A DNA stretch of 11,685 nt. Origin: an uncultured Selenomonadales bacterium (lineage in GTDB: Bacteria; Bacillota_C; Negativicutes; Selenomonadales; Selenomonadaceae). The position numbers and the translations under genes are program-made. Positions 1-5,855 of this stretch are shown one piece after another. The notes below the pieces were generated by a model. It did no database searches, was not told where the DNA came from, and saw only the letters and a program-made list of their open reading frames with translations. The stretch spans positions 1 to 11,685 of the forward strand of contig CAMJNB010000012.1 in assembly GCA_946407175.1 (NCBI GenBank), read 5' to 3'. Numbering within the stretch: position 1 is the first letter of the stretch; every line of letters begins with the position of its first letter.

Positions 1-1
1 T

Positions 2-409
2 CCCTGCGCGTGGGATTTTGAAAAGGATATGACGGTTGCCTACTTCCTTAACAATTTCGCGGGAAAAGTTCGCACTGACTCCGGTTACAAAAAAAGTTTG
101 GACATTATCTACACTGAAAGTTTAGCTGATGATTGTCCGTGCTTTTTATTTCAAAAGGATATCTTCAGCGACCATATTACAATAGGCAACACTACGGCTG
201 ATATTGTTGATATGCCGCCGAATGAAATTTCTGCCGCCGAAAATTCCATTAACATTTATGTCAGCCTTAAGGAAGACGGTATGTACGAATTGGCGTTGGA
301 TTATGACGCGAGCAGATTTTCAGAAGGCTTGATGAAGAAATTTTACGCCGAACTTGAAGACGTCGTGCTTAAAATGCAGGACGAAAAAATTTTGTTGTCA
401 AAGATTTAG
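2..409 (+). CDS. C-terminal part of a condensation-domain (NRPS-like) protein, 5' end outside window
   Basis: The reading frame is open from the left edge (first full codon at 2), so this is the last 135 codons of a longer gene. The first ATG, at 29, is internal. The residues resemble the end of a nonribosomal peptide synthetase condensation domain: a run of hydrophobic strands, then ALDYDASRFSEGLMKKFY and a final amphipathic helix, the usual close of the C-terminal acyltransferase-like lobe. The catalytic HHxxxDG motif would lie upstream and cannot be checked. The protein stops soon after this helix, so no adenylation or carrier domain follows. It is either a stand-alone or a terminal condensation domain, as used for product release or amide formation in some synthetases. 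The TAG stop is followed at once by a heptamer repeat array. The family call is moderate; another acyltransferase of the same fold is possible. Confidence 0.5.
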   Translation, partial: PCAWDFEKDMTVAYFLNNFAGKVRTDSGYKKSLDIIYTESLADDCPCFLFQKDIFSDHITIGNTTADIVDMPPNEISAAENSINIYVSLKEDGMYELALDYDASRFSEGLMKKFYAELEDVVLKMQDEKILLSKI

Positions 410-460
410 ATCGCTAGTTGATAGATCGCTAGTAACTAGCAACTAACAACTAACAACTAA
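410..460 (+). repeat. Heptamer repeat array 1
   Basis: The gap holds a 12-base direct repeat (TAGATCGCTAGT at 407-418 and 422-433) that runs into CTA motifs at 429, 436, 443, 450 and 457, exactly seven bases apart. The last units are near-identical copies of ACTAACA. The array separates the condensation-like gene from the metallo-hydrolase gene and reads CTAA in the sense direction of both. Confidence 0.8.
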
Positions 461-463
461 AAT

Positions 464-469
464 GGAGAG
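464..469 (+). promoter_or_regulatory. Ribosome binding site selecting the start at 477
   Basis: GGAGAG lies seven bases before the ATG at 477. The earlier in-frame ATG at 462 overlaps this site and is preceded only by the repeat array, so 477 is the better start. Confidence 0.7.
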
Positions 470-476
470 CGATAGA

Positions 477-1136
477 ATGTTGAAATTTAATTTTTACGGA
501 CACGCCTGTTTCCTTTTGGACGACGGCAAGTATAAACTTTTGTTCGACCCGTTTTTAAGCGGTAACCCGCAAGCCGCGATTAAGCCGGACGATGTAAAAG
601 CTGATTACGTCTTTGTGACGCATGCGCACGGTGACCATGTAGGCGACGCTTACGACATTTTGATAAAAAATAAAGCTACGGCTGTTTGCATACCGGAAGT
701 TGCGGGGTTAGTCGGTGATGAAGTTAAATCTATCGGCATGAATCTCGGCGGCACGATAAAATTACCTTTCGGCTATGCACGCATGGTACCTGCTCTTCAC
801 AGCGCGGGTGTTGCCGGCGGTACGTGTTGCGGCTACGTTGTTCACATTGCCGACAAAAATATTTACTTCGCGGGTGACACTTGCCTTTTCAGTGATATGA
901 AGTTGATTGGCGAACGTGATAAAATTGACTACGCCGTTTTGCCGATTGGCGGACATTTCACGATGGACGCTTACGACGCCGCACGCGCAGTTGAATTTCT
1001 CGGTGCAAAAAATGTTATCCCCGTTCATTACAATACGTGGCAACCTATTGAGCAGGACGCCGAAGAATTTAAAAAGCTCGTTAAAGGCGCAGCGGTTCAC
1101 ATTGTCAAGCCCGGCGAATCGATTGAACTTGCGTAA
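477..1136 (+). CDS. UPF0173 family metal-dependent hydrolase (metallo-beta-lactamase fold)
   Basis: This is a small cytosolic metallo-beta-lactamase-fold protein of the UPF0173 (YtkL-like) family, whose substrate is unknown. From the chosen start it has 219 residues, close to the usual 225-230. It begins with the typical MLKFNFYGHACFLL and carries the zinc-binding signature THAHGDH at residues 48-54. Further probable metal ligands are in ALHSAG, in FAGDT and in the C-terminal IPVHYNTW. No signal peptide is seen. I chose ATG 477 over the in-frame ATG 462 because a GGAGAG sits seven bases upstream and family members start at this point. Its TAA stop directly abuts the ATG of miaA, which suggests cotranscription and translational coupling. 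Family confidence is high; the reaction is unknown. Confidence 0.9.
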   Translation: MLKFNFYGHACFLLDDGKYKLLFDPFLSGNPQAAIKPDDVKADYVFVTHAHGDHVGDAYDILIKNKATAVCIPEVAGLVGDEVKSIGMNLGGTIKLPFGYARMVPALHSAGVAGGTCCGYVVHIADKNIYFAGDTCLFSDMKLIGERDKIDYAVLPIGGHFTMDAYDAARAVEFLGAKNVIPVHYNTWQPIEQDAEEFKKLVKGAAVHIVKPGESIELA

Positions 1137-1931
1137 ATGCGAAACGTTGTAAAGAATTTTGACGCCGAAAAGTTTGACTTGACAAAAATCTTAAATCAGA
1201 TAAAATCACTTGCGCTTAGTACTGCGCCGAAAGAAAAAGTTGTCGTCATATTAGGCGCGACGGCTACCGGCAAAAGTACGCTGGCATTGCAGGCGGCGAA
1301 GGTTTTCGACACGGAAATTATTTCTGCGGACTCAATGTCGGTTTACAAAAATTTCAACGTCGGTACGGCTAAACCTACTGAAAGTGAACGCGCAGAGGTC
1401 AAGCATTACTTGATTGATATCCTTGAGCCGAATGAAAAATTCAGCGTAGCGGAATTTGTACGAATGGCGGCGCCGATTATCACCGATTTAAACCGCGCAG
1501 ATAAAATTCCGATTATCGCCGGCGGCACGGGGCTTTACATTCAAGCGCTAATTGAAGGCTACCAATTCGGCGACGGCGTGAAAAGTCGTGAAAGTTTTTT
1601 TGCACAGACCGGCGAATTAAAATACAATGCGCTTGTTATCGGCTTGACGGCGGACAGACAGGAGCTTTACGCGCGGATTGATGAACGCACGGAAAAAATG
1701 TTTGACGCGGGACTTGTTGAGGAAATTGAAAACCTTTTAAAGCAAGGCGTCAATCCTACCGCTCAGGCAATGCTCGGTATCGGCTACAAAGAAGTTGTAG
1801 ACTACCTTCAAGGCAAGTGTACGCTTGATGACGCCGTTGCAAAGGTTAAACAGGCGACGCGAAATTTCGCCAAACGCCAGCTGACATGGTATCGGCGTAT
1901 GAATTATATTAATTGGTTTAACGTAAGCTAA
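1137..1931 (+). CDS. miaA: tRNA dimethylallyltransferase MiaA, lacking most of the insertion domain
   Basis: MiaA transfers the dimethylallyl group from DMAPP to N6 of A37 in tRNAs that read UNN codons. Visible motifs are the P-loop GATATGKST (residues 40-48), the catalytic-region Asp65 in IISADSMSVYKNFNVGTAKP, HYLIDILEP, GGTGLY (129-134), IGYKE, and the C-terminal FAKRQLTWYRRM. Two things are odd. About 33 residues precede the P-loop strand, where most homologues have 5-10. The stretch that normally follows GGTGLY, including the conserved HPN..R..RALE motif and the tRNA-contacting insertion domain, is almost absent: the chain goes from GYQFGD straight to ELKYNALVIGL. The result is 264 residues against about 310. 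The frame is intact, so this is an in-frame shortening. The start directly abuts the upstream TAA and has no clear Shine-Dalgarno, so translation is probably coupled. hfq follows, as miaA-hfq does in many bacteria. Whether the shortened enzyme is active is unknown. Confidence 0.88.
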   Translation: MRNVVKNFDAEKFDLTKILNQIKSLALSTAPKEKVVVILGATATGKSTLALQAAKVFDTEIISADSMSVYKNFNVGTAKPTESERAEVKHYLIDILEPNEKFSVAEFVRMAAPIITDLNRADKIPIIAGGTGLYIQALIEGYQFGDGVKSRESFFAQTGELKYNALVIGLTADRQELYARIDERTEKMFDAGLVEEIENLLKQGVNPTAQAMLGIGYKEVVDYLQGKCTLDDAVAKVKQATRNFAKRQLTWYRRMNYINWFNVS

Positions 1932-1952
1932 AAAGTCGGCTTAAAGTCGGCT
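1932..1952 (+). repeat. Tandem 11-base repeat between miaA and hfq
   Basis: AAAGTCGGCT occurs at 1932-1941 and 1943-1952, an 11-base period directly after the miaA stop codon. No hairpin is evident. The hfq ribosome binding site, AAAGGAG, follows at 1961-1967. Confidence 0.7.
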
Positions 1953-1977
1953 AAAAATATAAAGGAGATTTTCAGAA

Positions 1978-2247
1978 ATGGCAGCAAAATCGGTAAACAT
2001 TCAGGATATTTTTCTGAATCAGGCACGCAAGGAAAATATTCCCATCACCGTGCATTTGGTAAACGGTTTTCAGATTAAAGGTACTGTTCGTGGCTTTGAC
2101 AACTTCACCGTAATTGTTGAAGGCTTGGGCAAACAGCAGATGATTTACAAGCACGCAATTTCCACAATTACGCCTGCAAAGCCCGTACAAATGACGCTTG
2201 ACGCACAAGCTCCTGCACCCGCACCTGTTGAGAAGACCGAAGAGTAA
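1978..2247 (+). CDS. hfq: RNA chaperone Hfq
   Basis: Hfq forms a hexameric Sm-like ring that binds small RNAs and A/U-rich mRNA segments and promotes their pairing. The 89 residues contain the Sm1 region ([20 protein letters not shown] through [10 protein letters not shown]) and the diagnostic Sm2 motif YKHAIST. The tail from about residue 68 is short and rich in Pro, Ala and Glu and is probably disordered. The start is firm: AAAGGAG lies ten bases before the ATG. The gene follows miaA by 46 bases, the conserved neighbour order of many bacteria, and is closed by a strong hairpin terminator. Nothing in the protein looks unusual. Confidence 0.97.
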   Translation: MAAKSVNIQDIFLNQARKENIPITVHLVNGFQIKGTVRGFDNFTVIVEGLGKQQMIYKHAISTITPAKPVQMTLDAQAPAPAPVEKTEE

Positions 2248-2275
2248 AAAATTTCACTTGCCGTTTGACGGCACT

Positions 2276-2316
2276 AAAAAACTGCATCGACCGTAAAAAG
2301 TCCATGCAGTTTTTTT
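2276..2316. terminator. Bidirectional intrinsic terminator between hfq and the malic enzyme gene
   Basis: A 12-base-pair stem (AAAAAACTGCAT at 2276-2287 with ATGCAGTTTTTT at 2304-2315) encloses a 16-base loop. The T tract at the 3' side serves hfq. The A tract at the 5' side is a T tract when read on the minus strand, so the same hairpin can end the facing malic enzyme transcript. A smaller six-pair hairpin (TGCCGT/ACGGCA, 2259-2273) lies just upstream and lacks its own T tract. Confidence 0.85.
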
Positions 2317-2319
2317 AGT

Positions 2320-2385
2320 TTAGCTGTTAGCTTGTAGCAAGTAGCTTGTAGCTCTTAATTCTACCCTCTACATCCTTAATTCTTA
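2320..2385 (-). repeat. Heptamer repeat array 2, entering the malic enzyme 3' end
   Basis: Read on the minus strand, TAA or TAC motifs begin at 2385, 2378, 2357, 2350, 2343, 2336, 2329 and 2322, all multiples of seven apart. The TAGs at 2370 and 2363 are one base off register. The TAA at 2378 is the stop codon of the malic enzyme gene, and the TAA pattern at 2385 lies out of frame in its last codons. The sense orientation relative to the gene that has just ended matches the other arrays. Confidence 0.75.
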
Positions 2386-3617
2386 ATTTTTTTCAGCAGT
2401 TCGCGTGTATGTTGAGCAACTTGCTCCGGCGTAATGTTTTTGTTGCGTGCCACGCCTGTTTCAATGGCGGCCTTTGCAACTGCGGCGGCTACAGTAGGTG
2501 CAACGCGCGTATCAAAAGGCGTCGTGATTACGTGAACTTCGTCCAATTCGCTGTCGCTTACAAGAGACGCTATCGCGTAAGACGCGGCGATTTTCATTTC
2601 TTCGTTAATGTCGGTAGCTCTTACGTCAAGCGCACCTCTGAAAATGCCGGGAAATGCCAAAAGGTTATTGACTTGGTTGGGGAAGTCACTGCGTCCCGTG
2701 CAAACAACTCTTGCACCGGCGTCACGCGCAAGGTTCGGCATAATTTCAGGCACGGGGTTAGCCATTGCCAAAATTATCGCGTCCTTATTCATTTGACTTA
2801 CCATTTCCTGCGTCAAGAGATTTGCTTTCGATACGCCGATAAACACGTCCGCGCCGGGTATAACGTCTTCAAGCTGACCGGATTCGTGATTGAAATTCGT
2901 AACTTCGGCAATGCGGTCTTTGTAGGGATTCATGCCTTTTTCGCGTCCCTTGTAAATCGCGCCGGTTGAATCGCAGAGCATAATATTTTTGGCACCCATT
3001 TTCTGAATGAGGTAGGTTATCGCCATACCTGCCGCGCCTGCGCCGTTTACGACGATTTTAATGTCGCTGAACTTTTTGCCGACGAGTTTAAGCGCGTTAA
3101 TCAATGCCGCGCCTACGACGATAGCGGTACCGTGCTGATCATCATGAAAAACGGGAATGTCGACAGAAGTTTTAAGCGCCTGTTCAATGTCGAAACACTC
3201 CGGCGCTTTAATGTCTTCAAGGTTAATGCCGCCGAATGAAGGTGCCATGAGCTGAATGGTTTTAACAATTTCATCAACGCTGTTTGTGTCAAGACAAATC
3301 GGTATCGCGTCGACGCCGGCAAAACCTTTGAACAGAATCGATTTACCTTCCATTACCGGCAAACCTGCTCCTGCGCCGATATTTCCCAAACCTAAAACCG
3401 CTGTACCGTTCGTGACGACGGCAACCAAATTTCCGCGATTGGTATAGTCATAAATTTTATTGTAGTCTTTCGCAATTTCAATGCAAGGTGCGGCAACGCC
3501 TGGCGTGTACGCCAAAGTCAAATCGTAATTCGTCTTAAGCGGCACTTTGCTGACAACTTCCAATTTGCCTTGATACTTTTTGTGCAGGGCGATTGCCTCT
3601 TCATTCACGTTAGACAA
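2376..3617 (-). CDS. Malic enzyme, NAD-type, without phosphotransacetylase domain
   Basis: This cytosolic enzyme oxidatively decarboxylates malate to pyruvate, linking the C4-dicarboxylate and pyruvate pools. The 413 residues match the short bacterial class with no C-terminal phosphotransacetylase-like domain. The N-terminal malic domain has the catalytic Tyr in [11 protein letters not shown] (residue 37), [13 protein letters not shown], the [17 protein letters not shown] stretch, and metal-binding ED (134-135) and FHDDQHGTA (157-165). The NAD-binding domain has GAGAAG (192-197), followed by an acidic residue in IMLCDSTG, which suggests NAD preference. The start is TTG: an in-frame TAA directly precedes it and GAGAGG lies ten bases upstream. 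A putative promoter lies at 3657-3684 on the minus strand. The gene is probably monocistronic, ending at the shared terminator. Its final codons (KKIKN) overlap the heptamer register. Confidence 0.95.
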   Translation of the reverse strand: MSNVNEEAIALHKKYQGKLEVVSKVPLKTNYDLTLAYTPGVAAPCIEIAKDYNKIYDYTNRGNLVAVVTNGTAVLGLGNIGAGAGLPVMEGKSILFKGFAGVDAIPICLDTNSVDEIVKTIQLMAPSFGGINLEDIKAPECFDIEQALKTSVDIPVFHDDQHGTAIVVGAALINALKLVGKKFSDIKIVVNGAGAAGMAITYLIQKMGAKNIMLCDSTGAIYKGREKGMNPYKDRIAEVTNFNHESGQLEDVIPGADVFIGVSKANLLTQEMVSQMNKDAIILAMANPVPEIMPNLARDAGARVVCTGRSDFPNQVNNLLAFPGIFRGALDVRATDINEEMKIAASYAIASLVSDSELDEVHVITTPFDTRVAPTVAAAVAKAAIETGVARNKNITPEQVAQHTRELLKKIKN

Positions 3618-3627
3618 TTATTTTCAT

Positions 3628-3633
3628 CCTCTC
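3628..3633 (-). promoter_or_regulatory. Ribosome binding site for the TTG start of malic enzyme
   Basis: On the minus strand GAGAGG precedes the TTG by ten bases. The nearby ATG (just after GAGAGG) opens a different frame that stops after five codons, so it is not the start. Confidence 0.6.
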
Positions 3634-3656
3634 AAAAAATTTTCAGTTACGAAAAA

Positions 3657-3684
3657 ATTTTATCACAACTTTTTTTAATTGCAA
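3657..3684 (-). promoter_or_regulatory. Putative promoter of the malic enzyme gene
   Basis: On the minus strand TTGCAA (3684-3679) and TAAAAT (3662-3657) are separated by 16 bases. Initiation would fall about 35 bases before the TTG start. The sequence is A/T rich, so chance matches are possible. Confidence 0.4.
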
Positions 3685-3696
3685 CTATCGCATTTA

Positions 3697-3706
3697 TTGT
3701 ATACAA
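3697..3706. promoter_or_regulatory. Palindromic candidate operator between divergent promoters
   Basis: TTGTATACAA is a perfect 10-base palindrome just upstream of the malic enzyme -35 element and about 30 bases upstream of the yajC promoter. Its TTGT/ACAA half-sites are of the kind bound by GntR-type repressors. The regulator is not in this window, and the assignment is inference. Confidence 0.35.
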
Positions 3707-3736
3707 GGATATTTGACGTAGTTTAAAAGCGTGAAC

Positions 3737-3765
3737 TTGATAAAATCCTTTCGCTAATTTATAAT
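3737..3765 (+). promoter_or_regulatory. Promoter of the yajC operon
   Basis: TTGATA (3737-3742) and a perfect TATAAT (3760-3765) are separated by 17 bases, a near-consensus housekeeping promoter. The transcript would start near 3772, about 46 bases before yajC. Confidence 0.75.
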
Positions 3766-3817
3766 GTGAAAAGTTTTTATATTTTACGTTACATTGTGAA
3801 AGGAAGAAATTTGATTA

Positions 3818-4117
3818 ATGGAAAATGATTTTACTGCGGCAGTGGCAAGTTGGGCGCCGATTTTATTTATGGTCTTGATTTTTTATTTTATGCTGTATCG
3901 TCCGCAACAAAAGGCGAAAAAGGCGCGTGACGAAATGCTTAGCAGTTTGAAAGTCGGCACGAAGATTATAACGGCGGGCGGAATTTACGGCGCTATTACC
4001 GAAGTTAAAGGCGACATTTTGAAAGTACAAATTGCTGACAGCGTTGAAATTCAAATGGCGCGCAGTGCCGTCGGTATGGTTGAACCTGACAGAGTCAATG
4101 AAGATAAAGAAGAGTAG
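3818..4117 (+). CDS. yajC: Preprotein translocase accessory subunit YajC
   Basis: YajC is a small inner-membrane protein that associates with SecDF and the SecYEG translocon. The 99 residues show one membrane segment (about residues 10-27, WAPILFMVLIFYFMLYRPQQ), the family's conserved RPQQK at its cytosolic edge, and a folded region with KVGTKIITAGGIYGAITEV followed by an acidic tail. Length is normal. An AAGGAAG lies about 11 bases before the ATG, and a near-consensus promoter lies upstream. secD and secF, its frequent neighbours, are not here; the next gene is a tRNA methyltransferase. The TAG stop codon is also the first unit of a heptamer repeat array. Confidence 0.93.
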   Translation: MENDFTAAVASWAPILFMVLIFYFMLYRPQQKAKKARDEMLSSLKVGTKIITAGGIYGAITEVKGDILKVQIADSVEIQMARSAVGMVEPDRVNEDKEE

Positions 4118-4184
4118 CCGGTAGCGGGTAGCTCCTAACTCTTAACTCCTAACTCTTAACTCCTAACTCTTAACTCCTAACTAA
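4115..4184 (+). repeat. Heptamer repeat array 3, between yajC and the methyltransferase gene
   Basis: Ten consecutive seven-base units fill the gap: TAGCCGG, TAGCGGG, TAGCTCC, then alternating TAACTCT and TAACTCC, and finally TAACTAA. The first TAG is the stop codon of yajC. The last unit ends two bases before the ATG of the next gene. No Shine-Dalgarno is present in the array. Confidence 0.9.
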
Positions 4185-4186
4185 TC

Positions 4187-4933
4187 ATGAATCACGAAAT
4201 TTTTTTGAAAGAAAATGAGCGCCTTGATGATTTAATGATGTCGGGGCGAAAAATTATTCAAAACGATACTGAATTTTGTTTCGCGACAGACTCGGTTTTA
4301 ATCGCACACTTTCCAAAATTTAAACGTCACTTCAAAGTTTTGGACTTGGGCACCGGTACCGGCGTGATACCGCTTTTAACGGCTGACGAAGTTGAAAAAT
4401 ATTTTGCCGTTGAACTGAATCACGAGGCGGCGGAATTGGCGCGGCGCAACGTCGAATTAAATAATTTGTCTGAAAAAATTTCTGTCACGGAGGGCGATTA
4501 TCGTCATATCCGCGATTTTTTTTCTTCAGAAAGTTTTGACCTTGTCATTGCCAATCCGCCGTACTATCCCGTAAAAGCAGGTGAAGTGAATAAATTAATC
4601 GGCGTGGCGCGTGCAAGACACGAATTTACCGCGACGCTTGAAGATGTCGTGACAGCTGCGCGGTTTGTTTTAAAATATCACGGAAGTTTTTGTATGATTC
4701 ACGCGGCGACGCGGCTTTGTGAAATTATTGACGCCTTGCACCGGCACCAATTTGAACCCAAACGCCTGCAGATGATTTATCCCAAAAGAAATCGTGACGC
4801 CAACTTAGTTATGATTGATTCGATTGTCGGCGGCAATGCGGGCAGTTTAAAAATTTTGCCGCCGCTTGTTATTCACGAAGACGACGGTTCTTATACTGCC
4901 GATGTGAAAAAAATTTACGGCTTGGAGGTTTAA
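4187..4933 (+). CDS. tRNA (adenine-N6)-methyltransferase, TrmN6/YabB family
   Basis: This is an S-adenosylmethionine-dependent Rossmann-fold methyltransferase of the family that makes N6-methyladenosine at A37 of tRNA1(Val) in E. coli. In Firmicutes the family is called YabB, and there the exact tRNA target is less certain. The 248 residues have the family N-terminus ERLDDLMMSGRKIIQN (11-26), the cofactor loop DLGTGTG (53-59), an acidic end of strand 2 (VELN), and the N6-adenine methyltransferase motif NPPYY (123-127). The conserved N-terminus requires a start at or just before residue 10, so ATG 4187 is the only suitable codon. It has no Shine-Dalgarno because a heptamer array runs up to it. 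rsmI follows directly, matching the yabB-rsmI neighbourhood of Bacillus (there with a small gene between). Confidence 0.88.
   Translation: MNHEIFLKENERLDDLMMSGRKIIQNDTEFCFATDSVLIAHFPKFKRHFKVLDLGTGTGVIPLLTADEVEKYFAVELNHEAAELARRNVELNNLSEKISVTEGDYRHIRDFFSSESFDLVIANPPYYPVKAGEVNKLIGVARARHEFTATLEDVVTAARFVLKYHGSFCMIHAATRLCEIIDALHRHQFEPKRLQMIYPKRNRDANLVMIDSIVGGNAGSLKILPPLVIHEDDGSYTADVKKIYGLEV
4924..4928 (+). promoter_or_regulatory. Ribosome binding site supporting an ACG start for rsmI
   Basis: GGAGG inside the last codons of the methyltransferase gene lies eight bases before ACG 4937. It is 65 bases before the first ATG (4994), far too distant to serve that codon. Confidence 0.65.
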
Positions 4934-4936
4934 GCT

Positions 4937-5788
4937 ACGAACGCTTACGGCATTTTATATTTATGCGCGACGCCGATAGGTAACCTTGACGACATGACTT
5001 TCCGCGCAGTGAAAATTTTAAATGAAGTTGACGTCATTGCGGCGGAAGACACAAGGCATACTCGAAAACTTTTGACGCACTTCGACATACATACGCCGCT
5101 TGTACGCTACGACGAATTTTCAAAGCTACAGCAGGGCGAAAAAATTTTAAATTTACTTCGCGCAGGTAAAAACGTGGCTTGCGTAAGTGACGCGGGATTA
5201 CCGGCAATTTCAGATCCCGGCGCTGACTTGGTACGTCTTGCAGTCGAATCAGGCATTACGGTCTGTCCTATACCCGGCGCAAATGCCGCACTAAGCGCGT
5301 TAATCTGCTCGGCGCTTGACACTACGAAATTTACTTTCGCGGGATTTTTACCTAAGACTGCCAAAAATCGCCGTGACGTTTTGAACGAACTTTCAACACG
5401 TACCGACACGCTGATTTTCTACGAATCGCCGCACCGATTGAAAAAGACTTTGACTGAAATGCTTGACGTCTTCGGTAACCGCGACGCCGTACTTGCACGC
5501 GAAATTACCAAACTGCATGAAGAATTTCTGCGCGGCAATCTTGCCGACCTTGCCGAAAATTTAAATGAACCTCTCGGCGAATACGTTATAATTGTTGACG
5601 GCAAAAAAAATTTCGACGCCGAGTCAAATGACACTGAAAATTTGGTGCAACCTGCCGCCGAAAATTTCATTGACGCCTACAAAAATTTTATCGCGCAGGG
5701 TGTCGACAAAAAGTCTGCCATTCGTGAAGTGGCGAAAAAATTTAATCTCAGTCGCCGCGAAGTTTATAACGCTGTTATCGACATTTAA
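4937..5788 (+). CDS. rsmI: 16S rRNA (cytidine1402-2'-O)-methyltransferase RsmI, apparent ACG start
   Basis: RsmI 2'-O-methylates C1402 in the decoding centre of 16S rRNA. Family motifs are ILYLCATPIGNLDDMT, AAEDTRHTRKLL, CVSDAGLPAISDPG, IPGANAALSAL and FYESPHRLKKTL, with a C-terminal helix-turn-helix-like SRREVYNA. The first ATG (4994) would delete the conserved ATPIGNLDD segment. The in-frame region back to the upstream TAA (4931-4933) contains that segment but has no ATG, GTG or TTG. ACG at 4937 lies eight bases after a perfect GGAGG and gives a 283-residue protein of normal length beginning NAYGILYLCATPIGN. I therefore place the start at ACG. It could be a real non-standard start helped by translational coupling (the gap to the upstream stop is three bases), or a T-to-C change in an ATG. 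Identity is near certain; the start is inferred. Confidence 0.93.
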   Translation, partial: TNAYGILYLCATPIGNLDDMTFRAVKILNEVDVIAAEDTRHTRKLLTHFDIHTPLVRYDEFSKLQQGEKILNLLRAGKNVACVSDAGLPAISDPGADLVRLAVESGITVCPIPGANAALSALICSALDTTKFTFAGFLPKTAKNRRDVLNELSTRTDTLIFYESPHRLKKTLTEMLDVFGNRDAVLAREITKLHEEFLRGNLADLAENLNEPLGEYVIIVDGKKNFDAESNDTENLVQPAAENFIDAYKNFIAQGVDKKSAIREVAKKFNLSRREVYNAVIDI

Positions 5789-5795
5789 TTTTTCA

Positions 5796-5824
5796 TAGAC
5801 AAAATTTTTTTGCACTGATATAAT
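5796..5824 (+). promoter_or_regulatory. Promoter upstream of the membrane-anchored unknown gene
   Basis: TAGACA (5796-5801) and a perfect TATAAT (5819-5824) are separated by 17 bases, directly after rsmI. Initiation would fall about 25 bases before the ATG at 5856. No terminator is visible after rsmI. Confidence 0.7.
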
Positions 5825-5855
5825 TTTTCAAAAAGCTTATGAACTACGGAGAATT

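Noticed and set aside
462..476. A five-codon longer start (ATG 462) for the metallo-hydrolase.
   Set aside because: It overlaps the GGAGAG that serves ATG 477, has no ribosome binding site of its own, and adds residues not typical of the family.
2259..2273. A second terminator directly after hfq (TGCCGT/ACGGCA hairpin).
   Set aside because: The stem has six pairs and is not followed by a T tract; the longer hairpin at 2276-2316 is the convincing terminator.
2409..2969. A 186-codon open frame on the plus strand opposite the malic enzyme gene.
   Set aside because: It is a shadow of the conserved minus-strand gene, has no family features, and its codons are set by the complementary strand.
4115..4184. 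The heptamer arrays as a CRISPR array or riboswitch.
   Set aside because: Units are seven bases with no spacers, and no stable stem can be drawn from the one-sided CTAA/CTCC sequence.
4994..5788. rsmI starting at the first ATG (4994).
   Set aside because: It would remove the conserved ATPIGNLDD segment encoded just upstream, and no ribosome binding site precedes it at a useful distance.
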